Shown in pieces: positions 10,034 through 21,539 of a stretch of 64,000 bases of DNA. Below the pieces are notes generated by a model. It worked only from the letters and a program-made list of their open reading frames with translations, searched no databases and was not told the DNA's origin. This DNA comes from Homalodisca vitripennis. Its lineage: Eukaryota > Arthropoda > Insecta > Hemiptera > Cicadellidae. Where the stretch lies: assembly GCF_021130785.1 (NCBI RefSeq), contig NC_060213.1:131330001-131394000 (forward strand), in the 5' to 3' direction. The position numbers were made by a program, and so were the translations under genes. The first letter of the stretch is position 1. Each line of letters opens with the position of its first letter.

Positions 10034-10874
10034 TTGTCTGTCTAGGTGTTAGAAGATTTCTTCCTACCTGATCTTCTGTCTGTTTAGGTGCTATAAGTAT
10101 TCTTCCTACTTGATATTCTTTCTGTTTAGGTGCTATAAGTATTCTTCCTACTTGATATTCTTTCTGTTTAGATGCTATAAGATTTCTTCCTGTCTGATCT
10201 TCTGTCTGTTTAGGTGCTATAAGTTTTCTTCCTACTTGATATTCTTTCTGTTTAGGTGCTATAAGATTTCTTCCTGTCTGATCTTCTGTCTGTTTAGGTG
10301 CTATAAGATTTCTTCCTGTCTGATCTTCTGTCTGTTTAGGTGCTATAAGTATTCGTCCTACTTGATATTCTTTCTGTTTAGGTGCTATAAGATTTCTTCC
10401 TGTCTGATCTTCTGTCTGTTTAGGTGCTATAAGTATTCGTCCTACTTGATATTCTTTCTGTTTAGGTGCTATACGATTTCTTCCTGTCTGATCTTCTGTC
10501 TGTTTAGGTGCTATAAGTATTCGTCCTACTTGATATTCTTTCTGTTTAGGTGCTATAAGATTTCTTCCTGTCTGATCTTCTGTCTGTTTAGGTGCTATAA
10601 ATTTTCTTCCTACTTGATCTTCTTTCTGTTTAGGTGGGTATAATATTTCTTCCTACTTGATCTTCTTTCTGTTTAGGTGCTATAAGTATTCTCCCTACTT
10701 GATATTCTTTCTTTTTAGGTGCTATAAGATTTCTTTCTGTCTGATCTTCTGTCTGTTTAGGTGCTATAAGTTTTCTTCCTACTTGATCTTCTTTCTGTTT
10801 AGGTGGGTATAATATTTCTTCCTACTTGATCTTCTTTCTGTTTAGGTGCTATAAGATTTCTTCCTCTCTGATCC
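10034..10874. repeat. 42-bp minisatellite with alternating A/B units, about 20 units
   Basis: The unit contains CTGTTTAGGTGCTATAAG followed by TTTCTTCCT and CTGATCTTCT. Two variants alternate over much of the array: one with TATTC(T/G)TCCTACTTGATATT and one with ATTTCTTCCTGTCTGATCTT. This gives an 84-bp higher-order period. The plus strand is pyrimidine-rich, with strong strand asymmetry. An open forward frame of 177 codons (10110-10643) exists only because 42 is divisible by three; I do not call it a gene. Confidence 0.93.
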
Positions 10875-11817
10875 TCTGCCCACAGGACATCTCAAGAATA
10901 AAATAAGCACTTGAAATTTGGCATGCACCTTCAAGGAAAGCTTATACACGACATGTGGTCTGGCGTACTACAACTTGTATTTAGATAATTTATCGCGGGA
11001 ACGTATTTTAAAGTCTCTAAACCAGGAGTACGTCTCAAACAAGTAAATAATGCTCAAAGTTACTGGCTGTCACAACTTTCCTCGTAATTTTGTCTACTAG
11101 TTCTCAGTATGTTATACACTGAATTCTTTAGGTTAGCTTTCTAATCTATGTAATAATGTCGTGTGAATAAACCAAGATTATGCGATATTTTTTGCAAATG
11201 CTGACTTTCCAGTAAATTCTTCAATGCTTATAAATTCCTATTACAGCCAAAGTGCATAACCTGTACCAAAATTTCACCTTTATCTATTTTCTCATCCAAT
11301 ATTTCCTTAAAATAAAATGGTTGAACTTGACATTAATAAACAACACTTCGTGTTTTTATATTGTTATCAAACAATTATCTACAAATTGAATCTCACGTCC
11401 AAATGGTGTAGTGTCGACAAGAAAACGTGACTGGAAAATCCAACTAAATAACTTGGTTAAGTAGGTAAAAAAGGCCAATACAAAAGAGTCGACCCTCCCA
11501 CCCTTTCACGTTCTAGTACTATATCGGGGGTACGTGCTCTGGAACAAAGGATCGTCTTCACTTGTTTAGCGCCTTCGACAAAGGGCGTGCTTGCTTTGTT
11601 CCATGCGGGGTAATTAGGGTGTGGAGCATTTCTGGTTCAAATATCACTGCTAATTTTAAGGGATCTAAGGAATTTAAGAACAATTAAAAAAGTGGTTTTG
11701 TGGATTGAGTTTTGAAAAAAAATTAATATGTTTAATAATCCATCTGTAACTTTGTGCCGTCGTCCTGGATTTTCAAGATGCAGCTCTTATTAATTTAAAA
11801 AGTATTCAGATTTTTAT
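10875..11817. other. AT-rich spacer, no gene seen
   Basis: No coding sequence, RNA gene or repeat is recognised in about 940 bp. Confidence 0.5.
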
Positions 11818-11993
11818 CATTTTACACCATTTAATTTCATACTTTTCATGTCAGAGTTGAAATAAGTACTAAGAAATAATATGCGACTAAGAATCATACC
11901 CTGAGGAACTCCATATTCAAATTTTATTGGAATAATAACAGCAATTTTTACTTTTTGAATGCTATTAGCTAGGTGGGCTATTTTTATGGTGGC
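11818..11993 (-). pseudogene. LINE reverse-transcriptase fragment (GVPQG palm motif)
   Basis: One reverse-strand frame reads a stretch with SIQKVKI, then EYGVPQGMILSRILFL. This corresponds to the conserved RT segment RxQxVxI...GVPQGSxLGPxLFL of non-LTR retrotransposons. The glycine-proline after the motif is changed (LSR for LGP), no FADD box follows in frame, and the frame is bounded by stops at both ends. It is a short, dead LINE fragment. It may or may not belong to the same family as the LINE 3' end at 20.7-21.5 kb, since the two cover different protein parts. Confidence 0.55.
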
Positions 11994-12968
11994 TTATTTT
12001 TTATATAAACCTTTTCTGTTATATAATGTAGGTAATATAACAGGAGCTTTCTAGTTATCTAACTTGTTTTTGTCATTTTTTGGACGACTAGACTGTTCAT
12101 TGATATTCAAAATCCGACATTTTTTCAGAATTAGTTGATATCACGTTGAATCCCCTCTTAAAATTAACACATACATGACTGTTTTGTCGAATAAAGATCT
12201 TGAATATATTATGAAACAATATCAATGATTAAAAACATCATTTTTCAGTTGCTGAAGCTCTCTTAATAAAAAAAATAATGTTTTTGATGTCAAAAGTGTA
12301 ATTTCACTAAACTAACCTATTATAATATTTGTATTTATTCGCCCATATCACACGTTTTAAATAATAGGATCGACAATAATTCACTGTACCAATTCCCAAC
12401 ACAAACAGGACTTTTTTGTAAAATATATAGGAAATTCATTTTAGATACTAGTTATAACTACAAGAATATAACCAAATATTGTTTATAGATGTATTTGACA
12501 AACTGGTGGAAAAATGCTGAGCCAGACACAAGCTACCAGGAAATAAGCAACGCAGCAAAAGTTAACAAACAGTTCGTGGATGGGTGATCAATCGACATGA
12601 CGTGTGTTTGTATCTGCAGACAGGAAACTGTTAGTGTTTACTTTCGCCTGAGCAAACATTCCAGGAAGAATCCACGTTCAAGGGTTCTCTTTATGTCAGC
12701 TTATTTAGTTAGAAGAGTCGCGTCAACAAAAATGTTGACACGATGGGTCATGGATAAAAGTCAATTTTATCCAAGGATCATCTAGTGAAGTGACCAGGTG
12801 ACGTACGGTTTTAATCCATGACTCTGGAGATTGTCGATGTCCAAGTTAGATATTCCTGCTATCTAATCGTTTTGAAATTTACTGGTTACTTAAAGAAAAA
12901 CAAGGTAATATATGAAATGGAGAGGTAATAGAATAAAATATAGGTAATAAAGAACATACTAGTTGTCT
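11994..12968. other. AT-rich spacer, no gene seen
   Basis: A 62-codon forward frame at 12597-12785 has no recognisable feature and is probably chance. Confidence 0.45.
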
Positions 12969-13145
12969 GGAGTCCCGATGGCCGAGAGAGAGAGAGTAAG
13001 AGTCAGAATTTGGATCTGAGTCAGGGACATCGAAGGTCCTGAGTCTGAGGAGTATAAAAGTATAAATAATATTTTTTTATTAGCAACATCGACTTTGTAC
13101 TGTATCGACTCTCCCCATTATTCTGTTTGATGGGTTCCAGTTGAC
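12969..13145 (+). mobile_element. tRNA-derived SINE, copy 1 (degenerate)
   Basis: The head GGAGTCCCGATGGCCGAG (12969-12986) matches the reverse-strand head of the SINE at 24768-24984. The body shares TTGTACTGTATCGACTCT and ATTCTGTTTGAT with that copy (about 13092-13131). The head resembles a leucine/serine tRNA 5' half (box A like TRGCCGAGNGG). A (GA)n run has replaced part of the head and box B is not clear. Confidence 0.6.
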
Positions 13146-13402
13146 CTCGAATACTGGCTGGCAATAGCGCAGCGTAGTGGGTACGGCGGTTATCGCAAGA
13201 TATCAAGCAACGTCGAGCGTGGCTGCTGCTTGGATGCGTGACCGCTAAGCGATCCTGTGCCCTTGCAAGCAGTCCACCTGCTAGGCTTAAAGGTGGTTAG
13301 AAACTTACCTCTAAGCCGTTGGTCCCCAGATTAAATGTTAGAGAGGGCTTCTTAGCCCTAAATTCGTCTGGTAAATAAGACATTCTTTCACTTTCACTTT
13401 AA
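13146..13402 (+). mobile_element. 5S-rRNA-like SINE
   Basis: The segment 13199-13245 resembles the internal promoter half of 5S rRNA: CAAGCAACGTCGAGC (13204-13218) corresponds to the AAGCAGCGTCG box and CTTGGATGCGTGACCGC (13229-13245) to the CTTGGATGGGTGACCGC box. Downstream is a non-5S body with GGCTTCTTAGCCC, ending in a CTTTCACTTTCACTTT tail at 13385-13400. A 5S-like head plus an unrelated body plus a simple tail is the layout of 5S-derived (SINE3-type) SINEs. Only one copy is visible, so the 5' boundary is uncertain, and it abuts the tRNA-type SINE to the left. Confidence 0.6.
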
Positions 13403-13838
13403 AAAGGGACGGTCTCTCCTTTAAAAACTCAGCTTGGATGTTTATACCCGCAATCAAAAACTCTTCCAACTAGTAGTTCCACTATCCTAATCCGCGCAAC
13501 CCTGTATCTCTGGTGGTATTTAATTCTTGAAATTACAGCAATACGATGTTCCGAAGAACCGACCAAAGGATTCCTTTGTCCGTTATAATGTTAGTCCTAC
13601 ACTGATGAGTTTCCTCTCCACGTTATCGCAAAATACTAGGAGATGATGTTACTGCTGAAGATTGGCTCTTATCTGTCACGCCCTGAGGGAAAATCAGGAG
13701 AGGAAGCACTCTGTGGGGGGTTTCCGACTCTATCGACCTTTCACCACACAAACAACTGAGACGTTTATAATCTAATCAGTTGTTTTGTGCACTATAGATA
13801 GAAATTCTCAAGAGGCTGGAGATTAGATTGCCGTGGAC
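13403..13838. other. Spacer, no gene seen
   Basis: No recognisable feature. Short frames are unremarkable. Confidence 0.4.
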
Positions 13839-13839
13839 A

Positions 13840-14122
13840 GAAACGAGTCAAATCTGAAGTGAGAGTGCACCGTGCTTTTAAAGCACGGATTTAAAACTCC
13901 ACTGTGCTTTTAAAGCATACAATTTAAACTCCACCTTACTTTTAAAGCATGGATTTAAAACATCCAGAACGTATACTATTCATTATGCAAAACAAAACGA
14001 GTCAAGTCTGAAGTGAGAGTGCATAGTGCTTTAAAAGCATGGATTTAAAACCCCGCTGTGCTTTTAAAGCGTGGATTTAAAACATCCAGAACGTATACAG
14101 TTAATTATACAAAACAAAACCA
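13840..14122. repeat. Duplicated block of GTGCTTTTAAAGCAC palindromes
   Basis: Two long copies (about 13840-14000 and 14000-14122) begin with ACGAGTCAA(A/G)TCTGAAGTGA and end with ACATCCAGAACGTATAC. Inside each are 2-3 shorter units built on GTGCTTTTAAAGC(A/G)TGGATTTAAAA. The core GTGCTTTTAAAGCAC is a perfect 15-bp inverted repeat. This gives a nested repeat: short palindromic units inside a larger duplicated unit. Confidence 0.85.
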
Positions 14123-15235
14123 ATTTCTTAAGGAGTTTTGATAACTACGATTTCTAGATTAAGAATAACATAACATTTCTGTTTGTAATTAATTTATCAA
14201 AGTTAACAGTAGGCTCCTCTTGGAGAGTTTTATTTTAAAACCTATTATCTATTTTTATACACTTACAATCAGCCACTCAAATCTCAGCAACATACCTGAA
14301 AGCAATAAAGTGCTATTAGTAAACGCGATACATATAACATACTAAAAAGCACCAAACAGTAATTAAGGAAATAATACATCTGCAACAAGAATTACAAAGT
14401 TTACAAAATTAAACCATATTCTCTGCCCATAAATGTAGAGATATTCCTATGTACCTTGAATTCCAAGGCATTGTGATCCATTACGCAATAGTGAATCCGG
14501 CTCAGTAGGTAGATTTTGTGACATCAGAAATATTAATAACTTACTTCTTATGACAAACAATTTATAAAATATCATTAGCATCCCAGAAAACGTTTTTTGT
14601 CCTTAAATTACAGAGCTGTGGATAAAACAAATTAAATTTTATACAATTTAAAAAATATATAAAAATGGAAATGGGGTTCATATCCGGTGAAGTAACGTAG
14701 CCATTTTCCGTGTTACCGTAAGGGCAATTCCGATAGGCTGATATAGTATACATCAAAGCAAAACTTTCTCCTCAGCAGGACCTGGCCAAACAAACGGTGG
14801 CAGACAAATAAAAGCCTAGGAGTAGTTACAGCTCATCATTTACCTTCTGCCGGCAAGGTACCCGGCGTGACTGTTTATTGACCACTCGCCGTGGCCGATT
14901 GGAGACCAGACGCTGATCCTTCACTTTCTCCAGCATTCCCATGGCGCTAGTCAACCTCTGACCGCCGCCGCCGAGACATCTTGACACACTTCCCCCCCCC
15001 CCCCAAACACATCGCGCCACCCACGACACCAGGTTCGCGAGGTCTGCTCACAGACAGTAAGGTCAGTCGCCGCAGAAGAAAGAACTTAGTTCGAAATAAA
15101 CTGTAGGAAGCTGAATTATTGTTGGTATGTTATCAGAACATATAGAGTAGTATTAAATCAATTTGAATTTTGAGAGCCAAAAAACCCGAAATTTTCCGAT
15201 ATTTTTTTTATTTTGGCTTATAACTCGTGAAGGGT
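14123..15235. other. Spacer with a small GC-rich patch, no gene seen
   Basis: AT-rich to about 14820. The stretch 14830-15065 is distinctly GC-richer and contains a C-run of about 13 near 14992-15004. The reverse frame there (14826-15029) shows no known domain. Confidence 0.4.
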
Positions 15236-15680
15236 GGGGTTTTCACGAAAAGTCACTCACACCATTTTTAATGCTAATAAAATATTCTACAATTTACGCC
15301 CAACGGCAGCTCTGTGGGTCCATTAGCTTAAAAGCTACTAGACTTCATCAAGTGATTTTGCTTCTTCAAAACCTTTAAATTTTTGAGCCGAATATATAAA
15401 TAAGTTTTCACAAAGGGTCACCTACACCCTTTTTAATGCTGATATACAATTATAAAATCAATCAAAGTCAATAAATAGCTCTATAACTACTGGACATAAA
15501 GTGACTTTTCTTCTCCAAAATCTTGACAATTTCGAGCCGAATATATAAATACGTTTTCACAAAGGCTCACTGACACCCTTTATAATGCTGATAAAATATT
15601 CTAAAATCAATCAAAGTCAATAGCTCTAAAGCCACTGGACATAAAGTGATTTTTCTTCTACAAAACCTTGAAACCATATA
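15236..15680. repeat. About 150-165-bp diverged tandem triplication
   Basis: Three copies share GTTTTCAC(A/G)AA, TCAC...ACACC, TTTTTAATGCTGAT and a closing AA(A/G)TGA.TTT.CTTCT block. The GTTTTCAC landmark is at 15239, 15404 and 15553. GAGCCGAATATATAAATA precedes copies two and three. Divergence is high, so this is old. Confidence 0.8.
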
Positions 15681-16508
15681 AAATAAGTTGAAAATGTAAT
15701 GGTATTTTTTTGCTCTTTAAAGTTAAACTAAAGGATTTACAAGCTGTAAACTTGGTTTAAAACTATTCTAATTCGTTCTTACGACATACCAAAAATTCCT
15801 TTTCTTGCAATTTTTTTGGACCTTTACGCACCAGGTGACTGGCTTTAGGACTTTTTTGCGCGGTTGAGAAATGCGTTTCCCTCACTCCTGGAGTCTTGTA
15901 AGTATCCCTGACCAAGGAACAGTGCAGAACTATCAGACAAGGAATGTATGGAATTCTCACGTTTATCTTTCCTAGACATTCACATCCGGTTCACGTGTGG
16001 CGTATTCCGTTGGCACTAAATTGGTATCAGCTTCGAGTCTGCTTTAGTAGGGTTCGTGGAGCCAATACATTTGTAGCCTCGTCTTGGAGTCAAAATTTCG
16101 CAATCTCGCAATTGGTTAATTCTGGTGTAGCTACACCACAGGACGGTCCAGTGAATAGAGCTTACGAACATTATAAAGGAAGATTTTATGGTTGTTAACT
16201 ATGCTGATCAAAATTAGAACGTTTAATAGAACTAGAATTTAGTCAGCGATTGATCTTAGGCAAAGCATATTCTGTATTATCAATGCGGTGTAATAAATTA
16301 TTATTATAAGTCCTGAAAGGCTAAAAATATTGTTTAATGTACATCCCTCTGTACTTCGGTATGCAAGTAGTATTAGATTATACTATAGTCTATCTATCTA
16401 TACTAGATTATATTTACCTATTTTTATATTTTGTATAGCTAATACTACATTACCACAGCGCCCAGTCCCTCTCTTTAAGGTAACGCCCTCTCTTAATGTT
16501 TTGGTTGG
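15681..16508. other. Spacer, no gene seen
   Basis: The forward frame 15944-16198 and the reverse frame 15763-15960 show no recognisable domain. Confidence 0.4.
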
Positions 16509-16951
16509 AAATTGTTTTATGTGAAATTTATTGCTCTTTCTGATAACTTCCCAAATTAAATAAAGTAGTCAAATTTTTTTAATCACGTCAGGTGAAATTA
16601 TAGGCATTTAAAAAAACGGTTGAAGATACAAATGTGAAATTTTATAATAAGCTATAGTTTAAAGGAATGATATATTTTTTTATTTATAAAAAAACGTTAT
16701 TACATCACATTAAAAAAAATTATTTTTAGTTAAAAATATATAATTTTCTTAGGTCATAAACAAATGAAAAACATTCATGTAATTACTGTAAAGTATTATA
16801 TTTTAATCATCATTCATTTTTTGTAATCCGTTAAAAAATTCCTAAATTTTCAATTTTTAAATGCCTATAATTTAATGTGGAGTGATAAAGAAAGTTTTTT
16901 ACTTTTTGTGTTGAGGGAAGTTATCTGAAAGAGCTTAACATAAAACAATTT
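16509..16951. mobile_element. Fold-back (palindromic) element, about 440 bp
   Basis: The left arm (16509-16612) and right arm (16854-16951) are inverted copies. The tips AAATTGTTTTATGT, the block CTCTTTC(T/A)GATAACTTCCC and the inner block AAATTATAGGCATTTAAAAA (20 of 20 matched) occur in the same order on opposite strands. The spacer of about 240 bp is extremely AT-rich. No target-site duplication could be assigned. It fits a fold-back or MITE-like element without coding capacity. Confidence 0.75.
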
Positions 16952-18029
16952 ACAAACCCAAAATAAACTACAATACTTAAAAAAACATACCACTGATGGG
17001 TTGCTTCAGCTATTACCAAATATAGCCAAACGCAACGAAATTCTGGTAGTACTGATTTCGTAAAATGACGTTCACGCAAAGCTCATGAAACCTTTACATA
17101 ATAGATTAATACTGTCTATTAGAAGTTTTAAATTTTTTCCTCGTTAGATTCTGATCACGATGCTGCAATGAAACATTGTACGTCCACCTAAAAATTATTA
17201 AATAAATTAACCGAACGTCACCATATTGTTTCTCCTAGCAAGAAACGTTGAATGGCAGGGATCTACTGGTTTGTTCTGTTACCAGCATCAACGCGCAAGA
17301 ATTTATAATAAATCTGATATTGAAGCTAAACTTGTCAACTTTAGAGGAGTTTAAATGAAATTACAACTTTGCTCCGCTTGAGTTTAACTACTTTTGACAA
17401 GTTTGTTCATAACGCGACCCTCTGATGGCGAGAAGCTGATGTTTTTATTAAGTGAATATTCGTCCATTACGTGGAAAACACTCCTATAGACACTGGTATT
17501 TTGTCTTACTGCCGTCATAAACTCTGTTTGGAATTTAATAACTCCGGAGAATTTACACTTAAAAGTTCTATACTTATGGATGAAAACAACTACACGATAT
17601 TATTCAGATATTTAATTACACGAAGAGGTTAATCGAGTTGCAGTTAGCTCCCGGGATTAGTAGAGACCGAGATCCACTCCGACTGCAACTGGTGTTTGGT
17701 ACCCGTTCCTTCTCGTGATTTATGTTCAGTAGCTCCAAGATTTATGTCCAAGAGGTCAAACACATGTCGTTAACTGGGCGAGAACACCACGTCATGTCGC
17801 TTCGGAAGCTACAGCTATATTCCTGGACTGATATAAGTACCTACTTTATTTCCATACCACGATTATTGTGTATCCGTCTTTGATGCTTTGATCTATTTTT
17901 GTAATGTAATTACTTTAATATTTTACAAGTTCAACCGTTTTGTTAGTGAATTATGTAATACAAAAAAATAAAATAATAATAATAAAAAATGTAAATAGCC
18001 CCACAGAACAGTCGGGATTAACATAAAAA
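16952..18029. other. AT-rich spacer, no gene seen
   Basis: No gene or repeat is recognised. Confidence 0.45.
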
Positions 18030-18720
18030 ACATTATCTACATCAGTAATGTGGTCACTGTGAATACCGTGATCGACATAAGTAACAAGATCTACATCAGT
18101 AATGTGGTAACCGTGAGTGCCGTGACCAACGTAAGCAACAAGATCTACATCAGTAATGTGGTAACCGTGAGTGCCGTGATCAACGTAAGCAACAAGATCT
18201 ACATAAGTAATGTGGCACCGTGAGTACCGTGATCAACATAAGCAACAAGATCTACATCAGTAATGTGGCACCGTGAGTACCGAGATTAAAATAAACAACA
18301 AGATCTACATCAGTAATGTGGTCACTGTGAGTACCGTGATCAACATAAGCAACTAGATCTACATCAGTAATGTGGTCAAAATAAGCAGCGAGATCTACAT
18401 CAATAATGTGGTAACCGTGAGTACCGTGATCAACGTAAGCAACAAGATCTACATAAGTAATGTGGCACCGTGAGTACCGTGATCAACATAAGCAACAAGA
18501 TCTACATCAGTAATGTGGCACCGTGAGTAGCCTACCGTGATCAACATAAACAACAAGATCTACATCAGTAATGTGGTCACCGTGATTACCGTGATCAACG
18601 TAAGCAACAAGATCTACATCAGTAATGTGGTCACCGTGAGTACCGAGATTATCATTAACAACAAGATCTACATCAGTAATGTGGTCACCGTGAGTACCGT
18701 GATCAACGTAAGCAACAATA
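18030..18720. repeat. 54-bp minisatellite, about 13 units
   Basis: The unit contains ACAAGATCTACATCAGTAAT, GTGGT.ACCGTGAGTACCGTG and ATCAACGTAAGCA. Most units are 54 bp; several lack one or a few bases and one is truncated near 18370. The BglII-type site AGATCT recurs once per unit. Reading frames on both strands (18507-18767, 18537-18857) reflect the period divisible by three. Confidence 0.93.
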
Positions 18721-18948
18721 TGTCTGATACTTCTCCAATTCAAGTATCTACTACTCGAACGGTTCATCAGATGAAAATGTCTAATTTAAGAGTGGAGATA
18801 ATAAAGATTATATTTATTATGTATACATATTTAGAACACATATTACAGAAGAAGTAAACTTGTTATTGTGAAACTAAGAAATTCTTTTCAGGTTCGACTC
18901 TGAACCTCTCAAGATGTAGAATTTGGATATGGACAAGACTAATGGTGT
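18721..18948. other. Short spacer
   Basis: No feature is seen between the two minisatellites. Confidence 0.4.
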
Positions 18949-19072
18949 GCATGCTCAGTAACCACGGAGCATCAGACGCATGCGCAGTAACCACGTAGCA
19001 TCAGGCGCATGCGCAGTAACTACGTAGCATCAGGCGCATGCGCAGTAACCACGTAGCATCTGGCGCATGTGC
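18949..19072. repeat. 29-bp minisatellite with GCGCATGCGC in each unit
   Basis: Four full units plus a partial unit read GCATGCGCAGTAACCACG then TAGCATCAGGC. Junctions create GGCGCATGCGCAG three times. GCGCATGCGC is the core of the NRF-1/Ewg binding consensus YGCGCAYGCGCR, matched here except for the first Y. The alternating purine-pyrimidine run is also Z-DNA prone. A regulatory role is only a possibility. Confidence 0.88.
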
Positions 19073-20249
19073 TAAAAACAAAGATCTGGGTATTGCCTTA
19101 CACATATCTTAGTTCTCTAAATCCAATAAAAGACCTTTTCTCCTGATTCACCGTGACAGCAAGATCCTGATGGCGCGGTCATATTTCTTAGCGATAACTC
19201 CCTCTGGGTGACAAGTCTTGTGTTTGAGGCTACACTGGACAATCCGGTTTCTCTTTTATTAGGAGGAATTACCAGTTAAAGAAGAAAGTTTTAGTTATAT
19301 CCGTCTGTCCAGCAGGAAATTTGTATAACCAAGACACACACTTAACAATACAACTGTGATGATTTATAATAACAAATATTTTAAAATACTTTCAAGTTCT
19401 TAGAGAAAATAAAAACAATTGTATTTCATAAAAACAGGCGTTTCTTGTAAGAATATCACTTCAAAATTACGAAATGGACAGAATTGGATGTTAGTTTCCG
19501 AAAAAAAGAAAAGGAAGAAACCAAAATGGTCAAAATGTGTTCTCCGCTTTCAGTGTCAGATCGTCGAACCGTAACGATCAAGCTATGGGGTCTTTTATTA
19601 CTGGCCATAATCTACTATCAACGTAATAATAATTATACTTAATCGCCTAGAAGTCCAAATACGTATTTTAGGCAAACATAAACTTGTTTTTGTAGTGTGG
19701 TGGGGAAAAGCTCTTAAAACAAAGAGCAACTGCTGCATAACATACACAATTACATTAACAGGCCCAATGGCCATTGAATTAGGTCAAAACCAAAACCTTC
19801 ACGTAGAGTCAGAAATTCCGATATTATATCCGCAAAACTTCTTATCAACACAAATTCCATCCAAAAATTATAAAATTTTAACACCTATACATAGACCCGT
19901 GTCATCGTATGAGTCAATACACTCGATTCCAATACATTGCAACCTAATAATTCAACCTCCAAAGCTTTTCAAAACTACTGGACTGTACCTCTATAGTCAT
20001 AAAATGTTATAAAGTAGTCTCTGAGTTTATATAGCAGTATACTGCAATAAAAACTTCCATCCTTCTACTGACTAACTATTAGTTATCTTATACAGACTAA
20101 CGTCAAAGGAAAGAACCCCCTGCTCTATATCAGTATGACAAGTACAATATATAAAAACGCGGTGTAGTGTTTTGTCACGTAATAAAATCTTGTCCTGACA
20201 AAATAACGCAGGGGATTTATCTGCCGCACATAAAGGGTCAGATGACACT
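19073..20249. other. Spacer, no gene seen
   Basis: The forward frame at 19695-20012 (105 codons) has no recognisable domain and ordinary AT-rich composition. I do not call it a gene. Confidence 0.4.
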
Positions 20250-20266
20250 GGGGGGGGGGGGGGGGG
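20250..20266 (+). repeat. Poly-G run (17 G)
   Basis: Seventeen consecutive G's flanked by CACT and CACA. It can form a G-quadruplex and is prone to sequencing and assembly error. It lies inside a reverse open frame (20072-20449) that reads it as a proline run. Confidence 0.9.
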
Positions 20267-20665
20267 CACAAACACAGCCATGAAAAGGGAGGAAGGCAGG
20301 CAATAAATAAAATACGCTTTATAAATCACACATGGCTTGAACACACTCTCGATTTCCTCCGTTTGCAGACCCAAAAAACTTACAGTTTGTGTTCGAAAAA
20401 TTGCTAGGCTCCTATATTTTTGTGTACTTGTGAAAAGCAAAAAGGCCACGCTGCAATGTTAAGGAAATGTAGTAATTGTAACGATGTAATTAGTTAAAAC
20501 CCCATAAAATTCATTGTAAACGTCAAATTAATGAATCTTACACAACCCATGTTCAGGACATAGTATAGCATTTGCTGGTTCTATTATTAAAGAATTTTCA
20601 CAGGATTGTAGTTATTTACTGCACAAAACGAGGCCGTTTTAAATTACTTTATGTTTGACTGCTTT

Positions 20666-21535
20666 AAATGAAATGAAAAATTCTTTATTTTTACAGGCAA
20701 AGTTAGGGCCGCATGGCCCTTTCTTACACTTAACCTGCGACAACGTAAAATTTAAAAGATTACATAAATAATATTATCTTAAGAATAAAACTAAAAATAA
20801 TAATGATAATAAAATAAAGAAACAATTACATTTACACAATATGGTGAAATTAATGTAATATTTTAACATGTTATAATTAAAATTTAACATATTAATAAAT
20901 TAACTATCTTTATTATTCCTAGAACATATAAAATAAAATTATATTTTTAATATACAGATAAATTAAAGTATTTATTGTTCATGAATCCTAACTTTTATCA
21001 CACAATCTCACATTCATCCCTCTACCAGTGTCACGCCCACAGCGTCTCAGACCGGAACTGCCTCGGCCAACCGCTCAAGACACATATCTTTCAGTTTCGC
21101 CTTCGCCACAAACCGGGAACGGCTATCGATGGAAGTAATTGTTTGGGGAAGGGCATTCCACAACCTACAAGCCATTATTACATGGAGTGCTTCTTACACC
21201 TAAATGAGACACAAATTAAAAATATTCAGAAAAATATCTTGGAAAACCACATATCAATATTGAATGAACTAGTTTTAGAATTTTGATGGATCTTTGATCT
21301 TTTAATTTTAGAATATTTGACTGGATATAGTACGGTGTGATGTGCTGCTCCCGTCTCACATCGTAAACGTAACGTATACAATAGTTTTGAGTTCTTTGCA
21401 ACTTCTCACTAAGTACTATGGTCATATCATTGATCACGGAGTTACAGTAATTGAAATAAAGAAACTCTGTTAATAAACGACAATGCTGAGGAAGTTTATT
21501 TCGCAAGAAGAGTATTCAACAATAGTCCACCAAAC
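20666..21535 (-). pseudogene. LINE (non-LTR retrotransposon) 3' end, 5'-truncated and frameshifted
   Basis: The reverse frame 21506-21216 reads LPQHCRLLTEFLYFNYCNSV, then LSEKLQRTQNYCIRYVYDVR, then HITPYY and LKLKDQRSIKILKLVH. This is the thumb and C-terminal region after the RT domain in jockey/CR1-type LINEs. After a frame change the protein continues at about 21176-21048 with CRLWNALPQTITSID and ends with a stop. The 3' UTR has the perfect stem-loop AGGGCC-GCAT-GGCCCT (20705-20720), an AATAAAGAA signal and a short (ATTTC)n-like tail at 20666-20679. A 29-bp minisatellite abuts the 5' end, so the copy is truncated there. Confidence 0.75.
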
Positions 21536-21539
21536 TATA

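Noticed and set aside
10110..10643. 177-codon forward frame rich in F, C, Y and S
   Set aside because: By-product of the 42-bp minisatellite; no sign of protein conservation.
18507..18857. Repeat-containing frames on both strands
   Set aside because: By-products of the 54-bp array.
19695..20012. 105-codon forward frame
   Set aside because: No recognisable motif, repeat-rich neighbourhood, no start context or intron signals that I can defend.
20072..20449. 125-codon reverse frame with a proline run
   Set aside because: The proline run is a poly-G tract of 17 on the plus strand; the rest shows no domain.
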